A stretch of 64,000 bases of DNA from Marinomonas lutimaris (GTDB taxonomy: Bacteria; Pseudomonadota; Gammaproteobacteria; Pseudomonadales; Marinomonadaceae), in the NCBI RefSeq assembly GCF_019426345.1, contig NZ_JAHLLW010000005.1, forward strand, positions 62,001 through 126,000, given 5' to 3'. The notes under the pieces were generated by a model. The model was not told where the DNA came from, searched no databases, and saw only the letters and a program-made list of their open reading frames with translations. Both the position numbers and the translations under genes were made by a program. Shown here one piece after another: positions 34,271 to 42,560 of the stretch. Numbering within the stretch: the first letter of the stretch is position 1; every line of letters starts with the position of its first letter.

Positions 34271-34627
34271 ATGTGGAGTATAGAAACAACGGATGTGTTT
34301 GATGAATGGTTTGAAGCTCTGGACGACATTGATAAAGAAAACGTGTTGGCAACATTGCTTTTGCTACAGCAAAAAGGACCGCAATTATCTAGGCCTTATG
34401 CTGATGCTGTGAATGGCTCGAAGTTCGCTAATATGAAAGAGCTAAGGACGCAAAGTAAGGGTAACCCTATACGCTCGTTTTATGCATTCAATCCAAGCAG
34501 AACTGGTATTTTATTATGTGCTGGAGAGAAAACAGGGAAAGATAAGCGATTTTATGAACAGATGATTTCAGTTGCTGATAAAGAATTTGAAAAGCATCTA
34601 CTGGATCTAAAAAGTCGAGGTGAGTAA
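34271..34627 (+). CDS. RelE/HigB-family toxin
   Basis: 118-residue toxin of the phage-derived RelE/HigB-2 group: WSIETTDVFDEWFEALDD at the N-terminus, LSRPYADAVNGSKFANMKELR near 40-60, and PIRSFYAFNPSRTGILLCAGEKTGKDKRFYEQM near 67-99 carrying the basic and aromatic residues used by mRNA interferases. ATG at 34271 has AGGGAA upstream. Its stop codon overlaps the antitoxin start by one base (TAATG). Probably a ribosome-dependent mRNA interferase; target not known. Confidence 0.87.
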   Translation: MWSIETTDVFDEWFEALDDIDKENVLATLLLLQQKGPQLSRPYADAVNGSKFANMKELRTQSKGNPIRSFYAFNPSRTGILLCAGEKTGKDKRFYEQMISVADKEFEKHLLDLKSRGE

Positions 34628-34929
34628 TGGCTAGAACGCTTGATAAGTTAATTTCAGATCAGAAGCCTGAAATAGTAAAAAACGCCCGTAAAAAAGCTGA
34701 GGATATGGTGCTTGGAATTCATCTGTCTCAGTTACGTGAACGCATGCAAATTACTCAAGAGGATATGGCAAACACGCTAGGCGTGAAGCAGCCAACGATT
34801 GCTGGAATGGAACGCAAAGGCCGAGATGTAAAGCTATCTACTTTAAAGCGTTATGTAGAAGGGGCTGGTGGCAAACTAACCGTTGATGTTGAATTGCCAG
34901 ATGGCAGCCATTATGGGTTTAATTTATAA
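34627..34929 (+). CDS. XRE-family antitoxin partner of the RelE-type toxin
   Basis: 100-residue antitoxin: an N-terminal helix for toxin binding (about 1-35) and an Xre helix-turn-helix (about 38-92; QLRERMQITQEDMANTLGVKQPTIAGMERKG), with a short C-terminal beta tail (LTVDVELPDGSHYGF). Starts in the toxin stop codon, so translation is coupled. Likely represses the operon through the 20-bp palindrome at 34215. Confidence 0.88.
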   Translation: MARTLDKLISDQKPEIVKNARKKAEDMVLGIHLSQLRERMQITQEDMANTLGVKQPTIAGMERKGRDVKLSTLKRYVEGAGGKLTVDVELPDGSHYGFNL

Positions 34930-34939
34930 GGCAGTGTAA

Positions 34940-35134
34940 CTATAAGTTCTTATTCCTAGCACGAACTTTTGCCTTAAAATCTTCCATCTGAACATTGGCT
35001 TCTTCGTTCGACACAAATACAGCAAGGCCGTTTTCCATGCGATCGAAAGCGGTGTTTATTTGCTGTGTTAACCAAGTATCATGAGATATTGGGTCATCTA
35101 TTTTATCTGCTTCAAATGTCATTTTAGATGTCAT
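34940..35134 (-). CDS. Orphan antitoxin-like protein (RelB/StbD-type)
   Basis: 64-residue acidic-then-basic protein resembling stability-determinant/RelB-like antitoxins: HDTWLTQQINTAFDRM followed by FVSNEEANVQMEDFKAKVRAR, the HDxWxxxQ...VSxEEA pattern. No RelE/ParE toxin gene follows it; the stop is 11 nt from the convergent XRE gene. It starts 4 nt after elyC ends, so it is expressed with elyC. Either an orphan that could cross-neutralise a toxin elsewhere or a relic. Met5 (35122) is an alternative start. Confidence 0.65.
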   Translation of the reverse strand: MTSKMTFEADKIDDPISHDTWLTQQINTAFDRMENGLAVFVSNEEANVQMEDFKAKVRARNKNL

Positions 35135-35137
35135 TAT

Positions 35138-35863
35138 TTACCCCTTAATCCATTGCCAAGTACGTCCAAGCCATTCGTAAAAGGCGCGTTGGCTTTTGTA
35201 GGCGGCGGTGGCGTCGATTTGCCAGTCGCTCTTTTCTGAGCCTAAGTACAAGGCTGGCGCTGGGATGATGTTGATGCCGGCTTTTTCGAAGAAAATAGAC
35301 GCACGTTTAATATGTGAGGCTTCTGTAACCAAGGCTGCTTGTTTTCCTTCTAAGTAAGGTTTCATGCTGTTGGCTTCCTCTTCGGTATCTTTTGGTTTTG
35401 GAAACATTTTGATCCTTTGTGCTTTTACACCTAGCTCAATTGCTGCGTCTCGCATTTTTTGTGCGTGGCCACCGAAGCCAGAAACAAATAATTGAGCAGT
35501 TGGGTTTGCATTTAGTATGCGTATTCCTTCTTCTAATCGGTAAATTGCACTTCTACCAAGTTGCATAACGGCAGGCGTATTAGGAAGGTTTTGATGTCCA
35601 CTGCCGAGGACGATAACGACATCAACAGGTTGCTGAATATCAAATACTGGGAAGTCATGTTCTACCGTCGCAATCAGTGTATTGGCAACTGGGTTCCAGC
35701 TAGTGAGTCCCAGCATTAATATGCCGCACAACAAGAAAAAACGAGCAATTTTTGGCCATTTATTCATCAGTAAAAATGCGAGGCACATGGCCAGCAAAGT
35801 GAGAGGAATTGGCATGAGCATCATGCCGATGATTTTCTTGAGGTAAAAAAGAATAATGCCCAC
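35138..35863 (-). CDS. elyC: ElyC/SanA/YdcF-family (DUF218) envelope factor
   Basis: 241-residue inner-membrane protein with two N-terminal membrane segments (about 13-32 and 38-56) and a DUF218 domain facing the periplasm. It aligns along its whole length with E. coli ElyC: LKKIIGMMLMPIPLTLL at the start, VDVVIVLGSGHQN near 79, RLEEGIRILNANP, KDTEEEANSMKP near 160, LVTEASHIKRASIFFEKAGINIIPAPA and a C-terminal GRTWQWIKG. ElyC is needed for envelope biogenesis (lipid carrier metabolism) at low temperature. No sign of truncation. Confidence 0.87.
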   Translation of the reverse strand: MGIILFYLKKIIGMMLMPIPLTLLAMCLAFLLMNKWPKIARFFLLCGILMLGLTSWNPVANTLIATVEHDFPVFDIQQPVDVVIVLGSGHQNLPNTPAVMQLGRSAIYRLEEGIRILNANPTAQLFVSGFGGHAQKMRDAAIELGVKAQRIKMFPKPKDTEEEANSMKPYLEGKQAALVTEASHIKRASIFFEKAGINIIPAPALYLGSEKSDWQIDATAAYKSQRAFYEWLGRTWQWIKG

Positions 35864-36017
35864 TGTGCTATCTCTTTAATAATGTCGTTTTAGAGTACAG
35901 GGATCATAAAGGAGTATGGTTTTGTCTTAAAGCTTAAAAGGGTTCTATTAAGCTTTGTTTTTCAGGTTGTTTTGTCGGTATTATTTTGCTTTTGACATTC
36001 TGATGTAAGGACACGCC

Positions 36018-36482
36018 ATGTTTTCCGTTCGCCCTGCCGATTTCCCACAAGACAATGACAGTGTGTTAGCTATCTTTCGTGAGTATATAGCGTCGGCTCC
36101 GGTGAGCTTGGATTATCAACAGAATGAACAAGAGTTTGTTGCTTTGGAAGGTAAATACTCACTTCCCAATGGTGTTGTTTTACTTATCTGGAAAGACAAT
36201 GAAGTCGTCGGCTGCGGGGCTTTTCGTCGGGTTGATGCGCAAATTTGCGAAATGAAGCGAGTCTATATTCGGCCAACAGAACGTGGTCATCGTTTGGGCG
36301 AAAAGCTAGTCACTGCGTTAATGTCTTGTGCCAAGGAAAATGGTTATCAGCGTATGTGTCTTGATGTGTTAGCAGATTTTGAAACCGCGAGACGTTTGTA
36401 TGTTCGTTTGGGTTTTGAACCTTGTGATCCGGTGAGTTACAACCCAATTCCTGGAACGCATTTTTTAGGGTGTGATTTGTAA
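36018..36482 (+). CDS. GNAT-family N-acetyltransferase
   Basis: 154-residue single-domain acetyltransferase. The acetyl-CoA loop RPTERGHRLGEKLVTALMSCA (about 93-113) has the Q/RxxGxG/A-type pattern, preceded by CEMKRVYI and followed by LDVLADFETARRLYVRLGFEP. Substrate not evident; could act on small amines, amino acids or antibiotics. Monocistronic, 96 nt before a LysE-family exporter gene on the same strand. Confidence 0.87.
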   Translation: MFSVRPADFPQDNDSVLAIFREYIASAPVSLDYQQNEQEFVALEGKYSLPNGVVLLIWKDNEVVGCGAFRRVDAQICEMKRVYIRPTERGHRLGEKLVTALMSCAKENGYQRMCLDVLADFETARRLYVRLGFEPCDPVSYNPIPGTHFLGCDL

Positions 36483-36577
36483 CTTGTGTCTCGGCCTGTT
36501 TTTTTTGAGTGTTTAACGATTGATCTTTGCTGTCGTCTATGGATTGATAGATATCTATTAAAGAAGGAGAAAGTTCC

Positions 36578-37207
36578 ATGTCGATTGAAGTTTGGCTCGC
36601 TTTTGTTGTTGCGTCTATTACCATGCTGATCATTCCTGGCCCAACAATTTTGGCCGTGATTGCGAATTCTGTGGCACATGGTCGCCGAGCGAATATTCCA
36701 TTGGTTGCTGGTGTCGCGCTGGGGGATTCCACGGCGTTATTTGCCTCTTTAGTGGGGTTAGGCGCTTTATTTTCTGTGTCGGCTTTTTGGTTTACTGTGG
36801 TGAAAAGTATTGGTGGTTTATACCTTTTGTACTTGGGTATTAAGTTACTCAGATCTGGCACTTCAGCAATGAAAATACCGTCTTCAGATATATTGGTTTC
36901 TAAATGGCGACTCTTTTTAAACACTTACATTGTTACTGCATTGAATCCCAAAGGCATTATCTTTTTTGTGGCCTTTTTGCCGCAATTTGTTTCTCACCAA
37001 GGCAATACGACAGAACAGCTTTGTATTTTGGCGTTTACCTTCGTGATGTTAGCAACTCTGTCTGCTTCTATGTATGCTTTTTTTGCCCTTAGAGCACGTA
37101 CGCTTCTCTCTTCTGAAAAAGCTATGCGGGGTTTTAATCTGGCTGGTGGCTCCTTGATGTCGATTGCAGGTATCTGGGCTTTATTTGCTAAACGCACAGT
37201 GTCTTAA
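36578..37207 (+). CDS. LysE/RhtB-family amino-acid exporter
   Basis: 209-residue membrane protein with six hydrophobic segments; the family start IEVWLAFVVASITMLIIPGPTILAVIANSVAHGRRANIPLVAGVALGD contains the conserved PGP near 25. Members export homoserine, threonine, lysine or related compounds. AAGAAGGAG precedes the ATG. It ends 20 nt before the start I favour for the SGNH hydrolase gene, so the two are probably co-transcribed. Confidence 0.9.
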   Translation: MSIEVWLAFVVASITMLIIPGPTILAVIANSVAHGRRANIPLVAGVALGDSTALFASLVGLGALFSVSAFWFTVVKSIGGLYLLYLGIKLLRSGTSAMKIPSSDILVSKWRLFLNTYIVTALNPKGIIFFVAFLPQFVSHQGNTTEQLCILAFTFVMLATLSASMYAFFALRARTLLSSEKAMRGFNLAGGSLMSIAGIWALFAKRTVS

Positions 37208-37227
37208 TTATGAAAGAGGCGAACACG

Positions 37228-37914
37228 ATGACAAAGAAATTGCCACTGGCCTTGCAATCGGCTCCACAAGAAACTATTTGGTGGTTGCCTCGTCATGAAG
37301 AAAAATTAGCTGAAAAGAATGCCATGGAGCGAGTGGATCTGGTGTTTCTTGGGGATTCCATCACACAAGCTTGGGAGAAAGAGGGCGCGGATGTTTGGCA
37401 GGCTTTTTATCAACCAAGGCATGCACTGAATTTAGGGTTCAATGGCGATAAAACTGAGAACGTTTTGTGGCGACTGGCTCATGGGGAAATCGATAATATT
37501 CAGCCTAAGTTGTTGGTTTTGTTGATTGGAACCAACAATGCGGGACACCGCATGGACAAAGCAGAAGACACAGCACTTGGTATTCAAACTATTTTGTCAG
37601 TACTGGCGGAAAAGTTACCGCAGACCAAAATTTTGCTGTTGGCGATTTTTCCCCGTAGTGCGAAACCCATGCAAAAGCTTAGAGTGCTGAATGAGGAAGT
37701 TAATCAAATTATTAGTCAATTTGCCGACGATAAAAACGTCTTTTTTCGCAATATCAATTCTGTGTTTTTGGATGATGAAGGGCGAATTACCAGTGATGTT
37801 ATGAATGATTTTTTGCATCCTAATGCCAGTCAATATCAGATTTTTGCCGATGCAATAGAACCTTATGTCGTTGAATTAATGGAAGAATATCGATTTAGCG
37901 ATGAAAAACTTTGA
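37228..37914 (+). CDS. SGNH/GDSL hydrolase (PAF-acetylhydrolase-like)
   Basis: 228-residue esterase-fold protein with all SGNH blocks: block I FLGDSITQ (Ser nucleophile near 44), block II Gly in LGFNGDKTENVLWRL, block III Asn in IGTNNAGH, and block V DFLHPN with Asp and His near 200. There is no signal peptide, so it acts in the cytosol. It resembles the alpha1 subunit type of PAF acetylhydrolase and sialate esterases; substrate unknown. ATG at 37228 has AGAGG at 37214-37218; the earlier in-frame ATG (37210) has none. Confidence 0.85.
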   Translation: MTKKLPLALQSAPQETIWWLPRHEEKLAEKNAMERVDLVFLGDSITQAWEKEGADVWQAFYQPRHALNLGFNGDKTENVLWRLAHGEIDNIQPKLLVLLIGTNNAGHRMDKAEDTALGIQTILSVLAEKLPQTKILLLAIFPRSAKPMQKLRVLNEEVNQIISQFADDKNVFFRNINSVFLDDEGRITSDVMNDFLHPNASQYQIFADAIEPYVVELMEEYRFSDEKL

Positions 37915-38065
37915 TTTACATATAAGTATTAATACCTAGTCGTCTACGTAGTTGCCGATTTTTAGGTCGGTATTCGTACGAATTGTTTGCACTTTCTATA
38001 CGCGCGATTATCATTCTTGATCTACCTTAAATAATAAAAAATAAAACTACAGGATGATAAAAACG

Positions 38066-39151
38066 ATGAAATCCTTAAAACTTACAACTCTTGTTGCTGC
38101 AACCGCAGTGGCATTAAGCGCCTTCTCTTTGCCTGCTATCGCAGCGGAAAAAGTCTATAAATTGAAAATGGCCGAAACTTGGGCGACGAACTTTCCTATC
38201 TTTGGTGATGCACCAAGAAACATGGTTCGTATTGCTGAAGAAATGTCTGGCGGCCGCCTTAAAATCACCATAGATTCTGCTAACAAACATAAAGCGCCTT
38301 TGGGGGTGTTTGATATGGTGCGTTCTGGCCAATACGACCTAGGCCACTCCGCGTCGTATTACTGGAAAGGTAAAGTCCCTAATACCGTTTATTTCACTAC
38401 CATGCCTTTTGGTATGACCGCGCCAGAGCAATACGGCTGGTTCTACTATGGTGATGGCATGAAGTTGATGGAAAAAGTCTATCAACCATTTGGTTTGTTG
38501 TCCTTTCCTGGTGGTAATACTGGCGTACAGATGGGCGGATGGTTCAGAAAAGAGATCAATTCTGTTGAGGACTTACAAGGTCTGAAAATGCGTATTCCAG
38601 GTTTTGCTGGCGAAGTATTAGCAAAACTAGGAGCAAAACCAACCAATATTCCACCTGGAGAGCTATACACAGCGCTTGAGCGTAATACGATTGATGCGCT
38701 TGAATGGGTTGGTCCTTCACTTGATTTGCGTATGGGTTTCCACAAAATTGCGCCTTACTACTACACAGGTTGGCATGAGCCAGCAACGGAACTTCAGTTC
38801 CTTGTGAACGAACGAACTTGGAAAAAGTTACCAGACGATCTTCGTGAAATTCTACGCGTAGCTATGAAGGTGTCGGCTTATGATATGTATATTCAGAGCT
38901 ACCATGAAAGTGGTGTGAACTGGGCGACGATGAAATCTGAGTACCCAGATATTCAGGTTAAAACCTTCCCACAACCTGTTCTGAACGCAATGAAAAAAGC
39001 CAACGACGAACTTTTGACGGAAGAAGCGGCGAAAGATCCATTGGCGAAAGAAATTATCGACTCTCAGGCTGCGTACATGAAAACAGCACGAGTTTGGTCG
39101 AACATTTCTGATCGCGCTTATCTTGAAAGCGTTGACCGTTTAGATCAATAA
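38066..39151 (+). CDS. TRAP transporter binding protein, TakP-like
   Basis: 361-residue periplasmic protein with a signal peptide (about 1-27, ending LPAIAA). It is close in pattern to the 2-oxoacid binder TakP: SGGRLKITIDSANKHKAPLGVFDMVRSGQYDLGHSASYYWKGKVP near 45-90, the GLKMRIPGFAGEVLAKLGAKPTNIPPGELYTALERNTIDALEW block around 165-210 that holds the carboxylate-contacting Arg, and a Trp/Tyr-rich YYYTGWHEP. Ligand probably a 2-oxoacid or other monocarboxylate. ATG at 38066 is favoured by the AGGA at 38051; an in-frame ATG at 38054 is too close to it. First gene of P-Q-M, followed by a two-component system. Confidence 0.9.
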   Translation: MKSLKLTTLVAATAVALSAFSLPAIAAEKVYKLKMAETWATNFPIFGDAPRNMVRIAEEMSGGRLKITIDSANKHKAPLGVFDMVRSGQYDLGHSASYYWKGKVPNTVYFTTMPFGMTAPEQYGWFYYGDGMKLMEKVYQPFGLLSFPGGNTGVQMGGWFRKEINSVEDLQGLKMRIPGFAGEVLAKLGAKPTNIPPGELYTALERNTIDALEWVGPSLDLRMGFHKIAPYYYTGWHEPATELQFLVNERTWKKLPDDLREILRVAMKVSAYDMYIQSYHESGVNWATMKSEYPDIQVKTFPQPVLNAMKKANDELLTEEAAKDPLAKEIIDSQAAYMKTARVWSNISDRAYLESVDRLDQ

Positions 39152-39216
39152 AACCTCTGACAGGGCGAGTGAATACTGAGTATGACCTCGCCCTTTGTCT
39201 TTTCTAGGAGTTTGTC

Positions 39217-39756
39217 ATGTCATTAATCACCCTAGAACGAGGTATCACTCGTTTTTCGAATCTATTGGGAATCCTCTCCACCATATTATTTATTGGCTTG
39301 TTATTTAACGTTTTTTACGACGTTCTGATGCGCTATGCCTTTAACGATGTGTCGATTGGTATGCAAGAGTTGGAGTGGCATTTATACGCTGCGATTTTCT
39401 TATTAGGCATTCCTTACGGTATTCAGCATGGTGGCCATGTACGTGTAGATTTGATCTACGAAAACCTCTCTATCCGCGGTAAAGCTTGGATAGATTTGTT
39501 TGGTTGTGTCGTGTTTCTAATGCCTTTTACCTTGTTAGTCGGTTATTACGGAGTGGGTTTTGCGCATGAGGCCTATGCCCTTGGTGAAACCAGTGGTGAT
39601 CCCGGTGGTTTGCCTTATCGTTGGATTATTAAAGCGGTTATTCCTGTTGCCTTTTTCTCTATGGCGATCAGTGGATTAGGAATGATTATTCGCTGCATCA
39701 ATGTGCTGCGTGGTGTGAGTGAAGAAGGTTTTTCACATCCGCCTATTCAACATTAA
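39217..39756 (+). CDS. TRAP transporter small permease (DctQ type), TakQ-like
   Basis: 179-residue protein with four hydrophobic segments (about 17-38, 52-70, 90-112, 140-160). The GMQELEWHLYAAIFLLGIPYGIQHGGHVRVDL segment is typical of the 2-oxoacid/mannitol group of DctQ. Second gene of the operon, 65 nt after the binding-protein gene and 33 nt before the large permease. Confidence 0.9.
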   Translation: MSLITLERGITRFSNLLGILSTILFIGLLFNVFYDVLMRYAFNDVSIGMQELEWHLYAAIFLLGIPYGIQHGGHVRVDLIYENLSIRGKAWIDLFGCVVFLMPFTLLVGYYGVGFAHEAYALGETSGDPGGLPYRWIIKAVIPVAFFSMAISGLGMIIRCINVLRGVSEEGFSHPPIQH

Positions 39757-39789
39757 TTCTTGTCTCCATTTTAAGCTTATAGGTTATTT

Positions 39790-41079
39790 ATGATTGGAAT
39801 AATCATGTTTTTTGTTGCCCTAGTATTGCTTTTACTGGGGTTCCCTGTGGCCTTTACCTTTGGTGGTGTGGCCTTGATTTTCGGCGTCTTTGCCGAAGGT
39901 TTTGATATGTTTGCTTTTATGCCGTTCCGCATTCAAAGCTACATGGAAAATACCGTTATGATGGCGGTGCCTTTGTTTGTATTTATGGGCATAGTGTTAC
40001 AAAAGACTAAGTTAGCAGAACAATTATTAGAAGCCATGGGCAAACTGTTTGGTGGTGTTCGCGGCGGCTTGGCGATTTCGACTATTTTAGTGGGTGCGTT
40101 ATTAGCTGCATCAACCGGTGTGGTTGGCGCGAGTGTGGTGGCAATGGGACTAATTTCCTTGCCTGTGATGCTGAAATATAAATACAGTAAATCTTTAGCC
40201 TGCGGCACGATTTGTGCGTCTGGTACCTTGGGTCAAATTATTCCACCATCGATTATCTTGATTATCTTAGGTGATGTTCTAGGTATTCCAGTCGGTGACC
40301 TTTTTCATGCAGCCTTGTTTCCTGGCATGGTGCTGATTGGTTGCTACATTGTTTATATCCTGATCTTGACCTTCTTAAAGCCTGAGCTAGCCCCAGCTAT
40401 GCCACAGGATTTGGATAATGAAACCCGTGCACAGCAAATTCGTAGCGCGTTAAAAGCGATTATCCCGCCACTTGCCTTGGTATTGATCGTATTGGGTTCT
40501 ATTTTTACAGGGATTGCCACACCGACTGAGTCTTCTGCGTTAGGCGGCATGGGCGCGATTGTATTGGCGCTTATTTACCGTCAATTTAGCTGGAAAATGC
40601 TTTATGACAGTGGCTTGGAAACGGTAAAAGTTACGGCAATGGTATTTGCTATCTTGATGGGTGCAACAGCCTTCTCTATGGCGTTTAGTTACACAGGTGG
40701 CGATGCGATTGTTGAAGAAGTGTTATTAAATCTTCCTGGTGAAAAATGGGGCTTTATCATCTTGGCGATGGTCGCCATCTTGATCTTGGGCTTCTTTATC
40801 GACTTCGTTGAGATTGCGTTTATCATCGTGCCTATTTTGGCTCCTGTTGCCGAAGCATTGGGTGTCAATATGGTGTGGTTCGCGATCTTGATCGCGATGA
40901 ATTTACAAACGTCGTTTTTAACCCCGCCCTTTGGTTTTAGTCTATTCTATTTAAAAGGGGTTGCACCCAGTTCGATACGGACAATGGATATTTATAAAGG
41001 CGTTATACCCTTTATTTTGATTCAGATTCTAGTTCTGGCAAGTATTATGGTCTTTCCTGAATGGTATGGAATGGGTTAA
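39790..41079 (+). CDS. TRAP transporter large permease (DctM type)
   Basis: 429-residue permease with about twelve membrane segments. Family signatures: LLGFPVAFTFGGVALIFG near 15, VPLFVFMGIVLQKTKLAEQLLEAMG near 60, STGVVGASVVAMG near 107, GTLGQIIPPSIILIILGDVLG near 145, and LQTSFLTPPFGFSLFYLKG near 375. Forms the sodium-dependent channel with the preceding DctQ. The operon ends with a strong terminator directly after. Confidence 0.94.
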   Translation: MIGIIMFFVALVLLLLGFPVAFTFGGVALIFGVFAEGFDMFAFMPFRIQSYMENTVMMAVPLFVFMGIVLQKTKLAEQLLEAMGKLFGGVRGGLAISTILVGALLAASTGVVGASVVAMGLISLPVMLKYKYSKSLACGTICASGTLGQIIPPSIILIILGDVLGIPVGDLFHAALFPGMVLIGCYIVYILILTFLKPELAPAMPQDLDNETRAQQIRSALKAIIPPLALVLIVLGSIFTGIATPTESSALGGMGAIVLALIYRQFSWKMLYDSGLETVKVTAMVFAILMGATAFSMAFSYTGGDAIVEEVLLNLPGEKWGFIILAMVAILILGFFIDFVEIAFIIVPILAPVAEALGVNMVWFAILIAMNLQTSFLTPPFGFSLFYLKGVAPSSIRTMDIYKGVIPFILIQILVLASIMVFPEWYGMG

Positions 41080-41104
41080 TTACTTAGACGCTAAGATATA
41101 AAAT

Positions 41105-41129
41105 AAAGCGGGTTTTTACCCGCTTTTTT
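41105..41129 (+). terminator. Terminator of the second TRAP operon
   Basis: AAAGCGGGT (41105-41113), four T, ACCCGCTTT (41118-41126), then further T. It separates the TRAP genes from the two-component system. Confidence 0.9.
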
Positions 41130-41190
41130 GTTATTTTAGGAAGACTAAACAGTTTGGCTCTCTGAAAATAATAAAAAAAGGTCTTTTGTT

Positions 41191-42546
41191 GTGGGGTTAA
41201 AAAGTAAAATTATTTTACTTGCTGTTGCGCCTTTAATTGTCGCTACAGCAATCATTACTTATCTGGGTTTTCAATCTGCTCGTGAGCTGGCGTCGCAAGA
41301 GCTATCTATTTATGAATACAATTTAGTAGATGCTAAAAAATTAGCTTTGAAAAATCACGTTAATATTGCCATGTCAGCGATTCGTCCTGTGCTAGAAAAT
41401 AAACAGTTAGATGATGCTGAAGCACAGTCTCAGGTGAAAAAAATCCTGGCTGGCTTGAGTTTCGAAGACGATGGTTATTTCTTTGCTTATGAAATGTCTG
41501 GGGTGAATCTAGTCCATCCTAAGCAACCGGACTTCATTGGTAAAAACCTATGGAACTTTCAGGATCGCTCGGGAAATTTCTTGATCCAAGGCTTAATTCG
41601 CGCGGCTCAAGCGGGTGGTGGTTACCATAGATATATTTGGGAAAAGCCGCCATTAATGAAGCAAGAAGATAAAATTGGGTACGTTGTCGCCATTGATCGA
41701 TGGAATTGGATCATGGGCACCGGGCTGTATCTTGATGATATCTACGCCGAGTTGGCAAAAACTAAAGCCATCATGAATGATAACATTCAGCGTAGTTTCT
41801 TTACCGTAATTGCCGTGGTTGTGGTCACCGTAGTACTGGTAATTTTATTAGGCTTGGCGATTAATCTTCATGAGCATAAATTGGCGGACTCAAGATTAAA
41901 AGAGCTGGCTCAGCGCTTTATGCGTTTGCAAGTGAATGAAAGGCGCGGATTTTCCCGTGAGCTTCATGATGGTATTAATCAGTTACTAGTGAGTTGTAAG
42001 TTTCGAATAGAGCTAGCGGAAAATAAATTAAAGCGTGACCATGGAAAAGAGGTGATTCATCAGGAATTAGCCAAAGCGAGTGACTTGATCAATCAAACTA
42101 TCAGCGAAGTTCGGCAGATTTCCCATAATTTACGGCCAACCTTGTTGGATGATTTAGGTTTGGATACGGCGTTACAGGCCCTAATTGATCAATTTATGGA
42201 GCGAACGGAAATCCAGGTTATATATCGTTTTGATGTATCCTCTAAATTACCAGATGAAATAGAAATTACGGTTTATCGTCTTACTCAAGAATCTTTGACT
42301 AATATTGAAAAGCACGCGCAAGCTAAGAATATATCGCTACAAGTATTGCAATCTCACCGACATGTAATGTTTGAGTGTGTGGATGATGGTGATGGTTTCT
42401 CGAAAAAATCAGAGCTGTCTTCCGGGATTGGTTTAATTAATATGCGTGAGCGAATTGAGTTAATTGGTGGTGATTTTATGTTGGAATCACAGCGCGGCAA
42501 AGGCACGACAGTGCATGCGTTATTGCCTCTTGAACAAAGATTGTAA
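41191..42546 (+). CDS. Cache-domain sensor histidine kinase (HisKA_3)
   Basis: 451-residue membrane kinase starting at GTG. A membrane segment (about 6-26) is followed by a periplasmic single Cache domain (about 35-195; DDGYFFAYEMSGVNLVHPKQPDFIGKN and WNWIMGTGLYLDDI are typical of sCache_2), a second membrane segment (about 206-228), a HisKA_3 domain with phospho-acceptor His about 259 in SRELHDGINQLL, and a HATPase domain (N-box near 365 TQESLTNIEKHAQ, G-boxes DDGDGF and GIGLINMRERIELIGG). Cache domains of this type bind carboxylates, which fits sensing of the TRAP substrate. Partner regulator follows after 14 nt. Confidence 0.92.
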   Translation: MGLKSKIILLAVAPLIVATAIITYLGFQSARELASQELSIYEYNLVDAKKLALKNHVNIAMSAIRPVLENKQLDDAEAQSQVKKILAGLSFEDDGYFFAYEMSGVNLVHPKQPDFIGKNLWNFQDRSGNFLIQGLIRAAQAGGGYHRYIWEKPPLMKQEDKIGYVVAIDRWNWIMGTGLYLDDIYAELAKTKAIMNDNIQRSFFTVIAVVVVTVVLVILLGLAINLHEHKLADSRLKELAQRFMRLQVNERRGFSRELHDGINQLLVSCKFRIELAENKLKRDHGKEVIHQELAKASDLINQTISEVRQISHNLRPTLLDDLGLDTALQALIDQFMERTEIQVIYRFDVSSKLPDEIEITVYRLTQESLTNIEKHAQAKNISLQVLQSHRHVMFECVDDGDGFSKKSELSSGIGLINMRERIELIGGDFMLESQRGKGTTVHALLPLEQRL

Positions 42547-42560
42547 TCAGTTAGGAAAGC

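Noticed and set aside
36310-36924. Minus-strand frame across GNAT and LysE genes
   Set aside because: It overlaps two well-supported genes on the opposite strand and has no recognisable domain.
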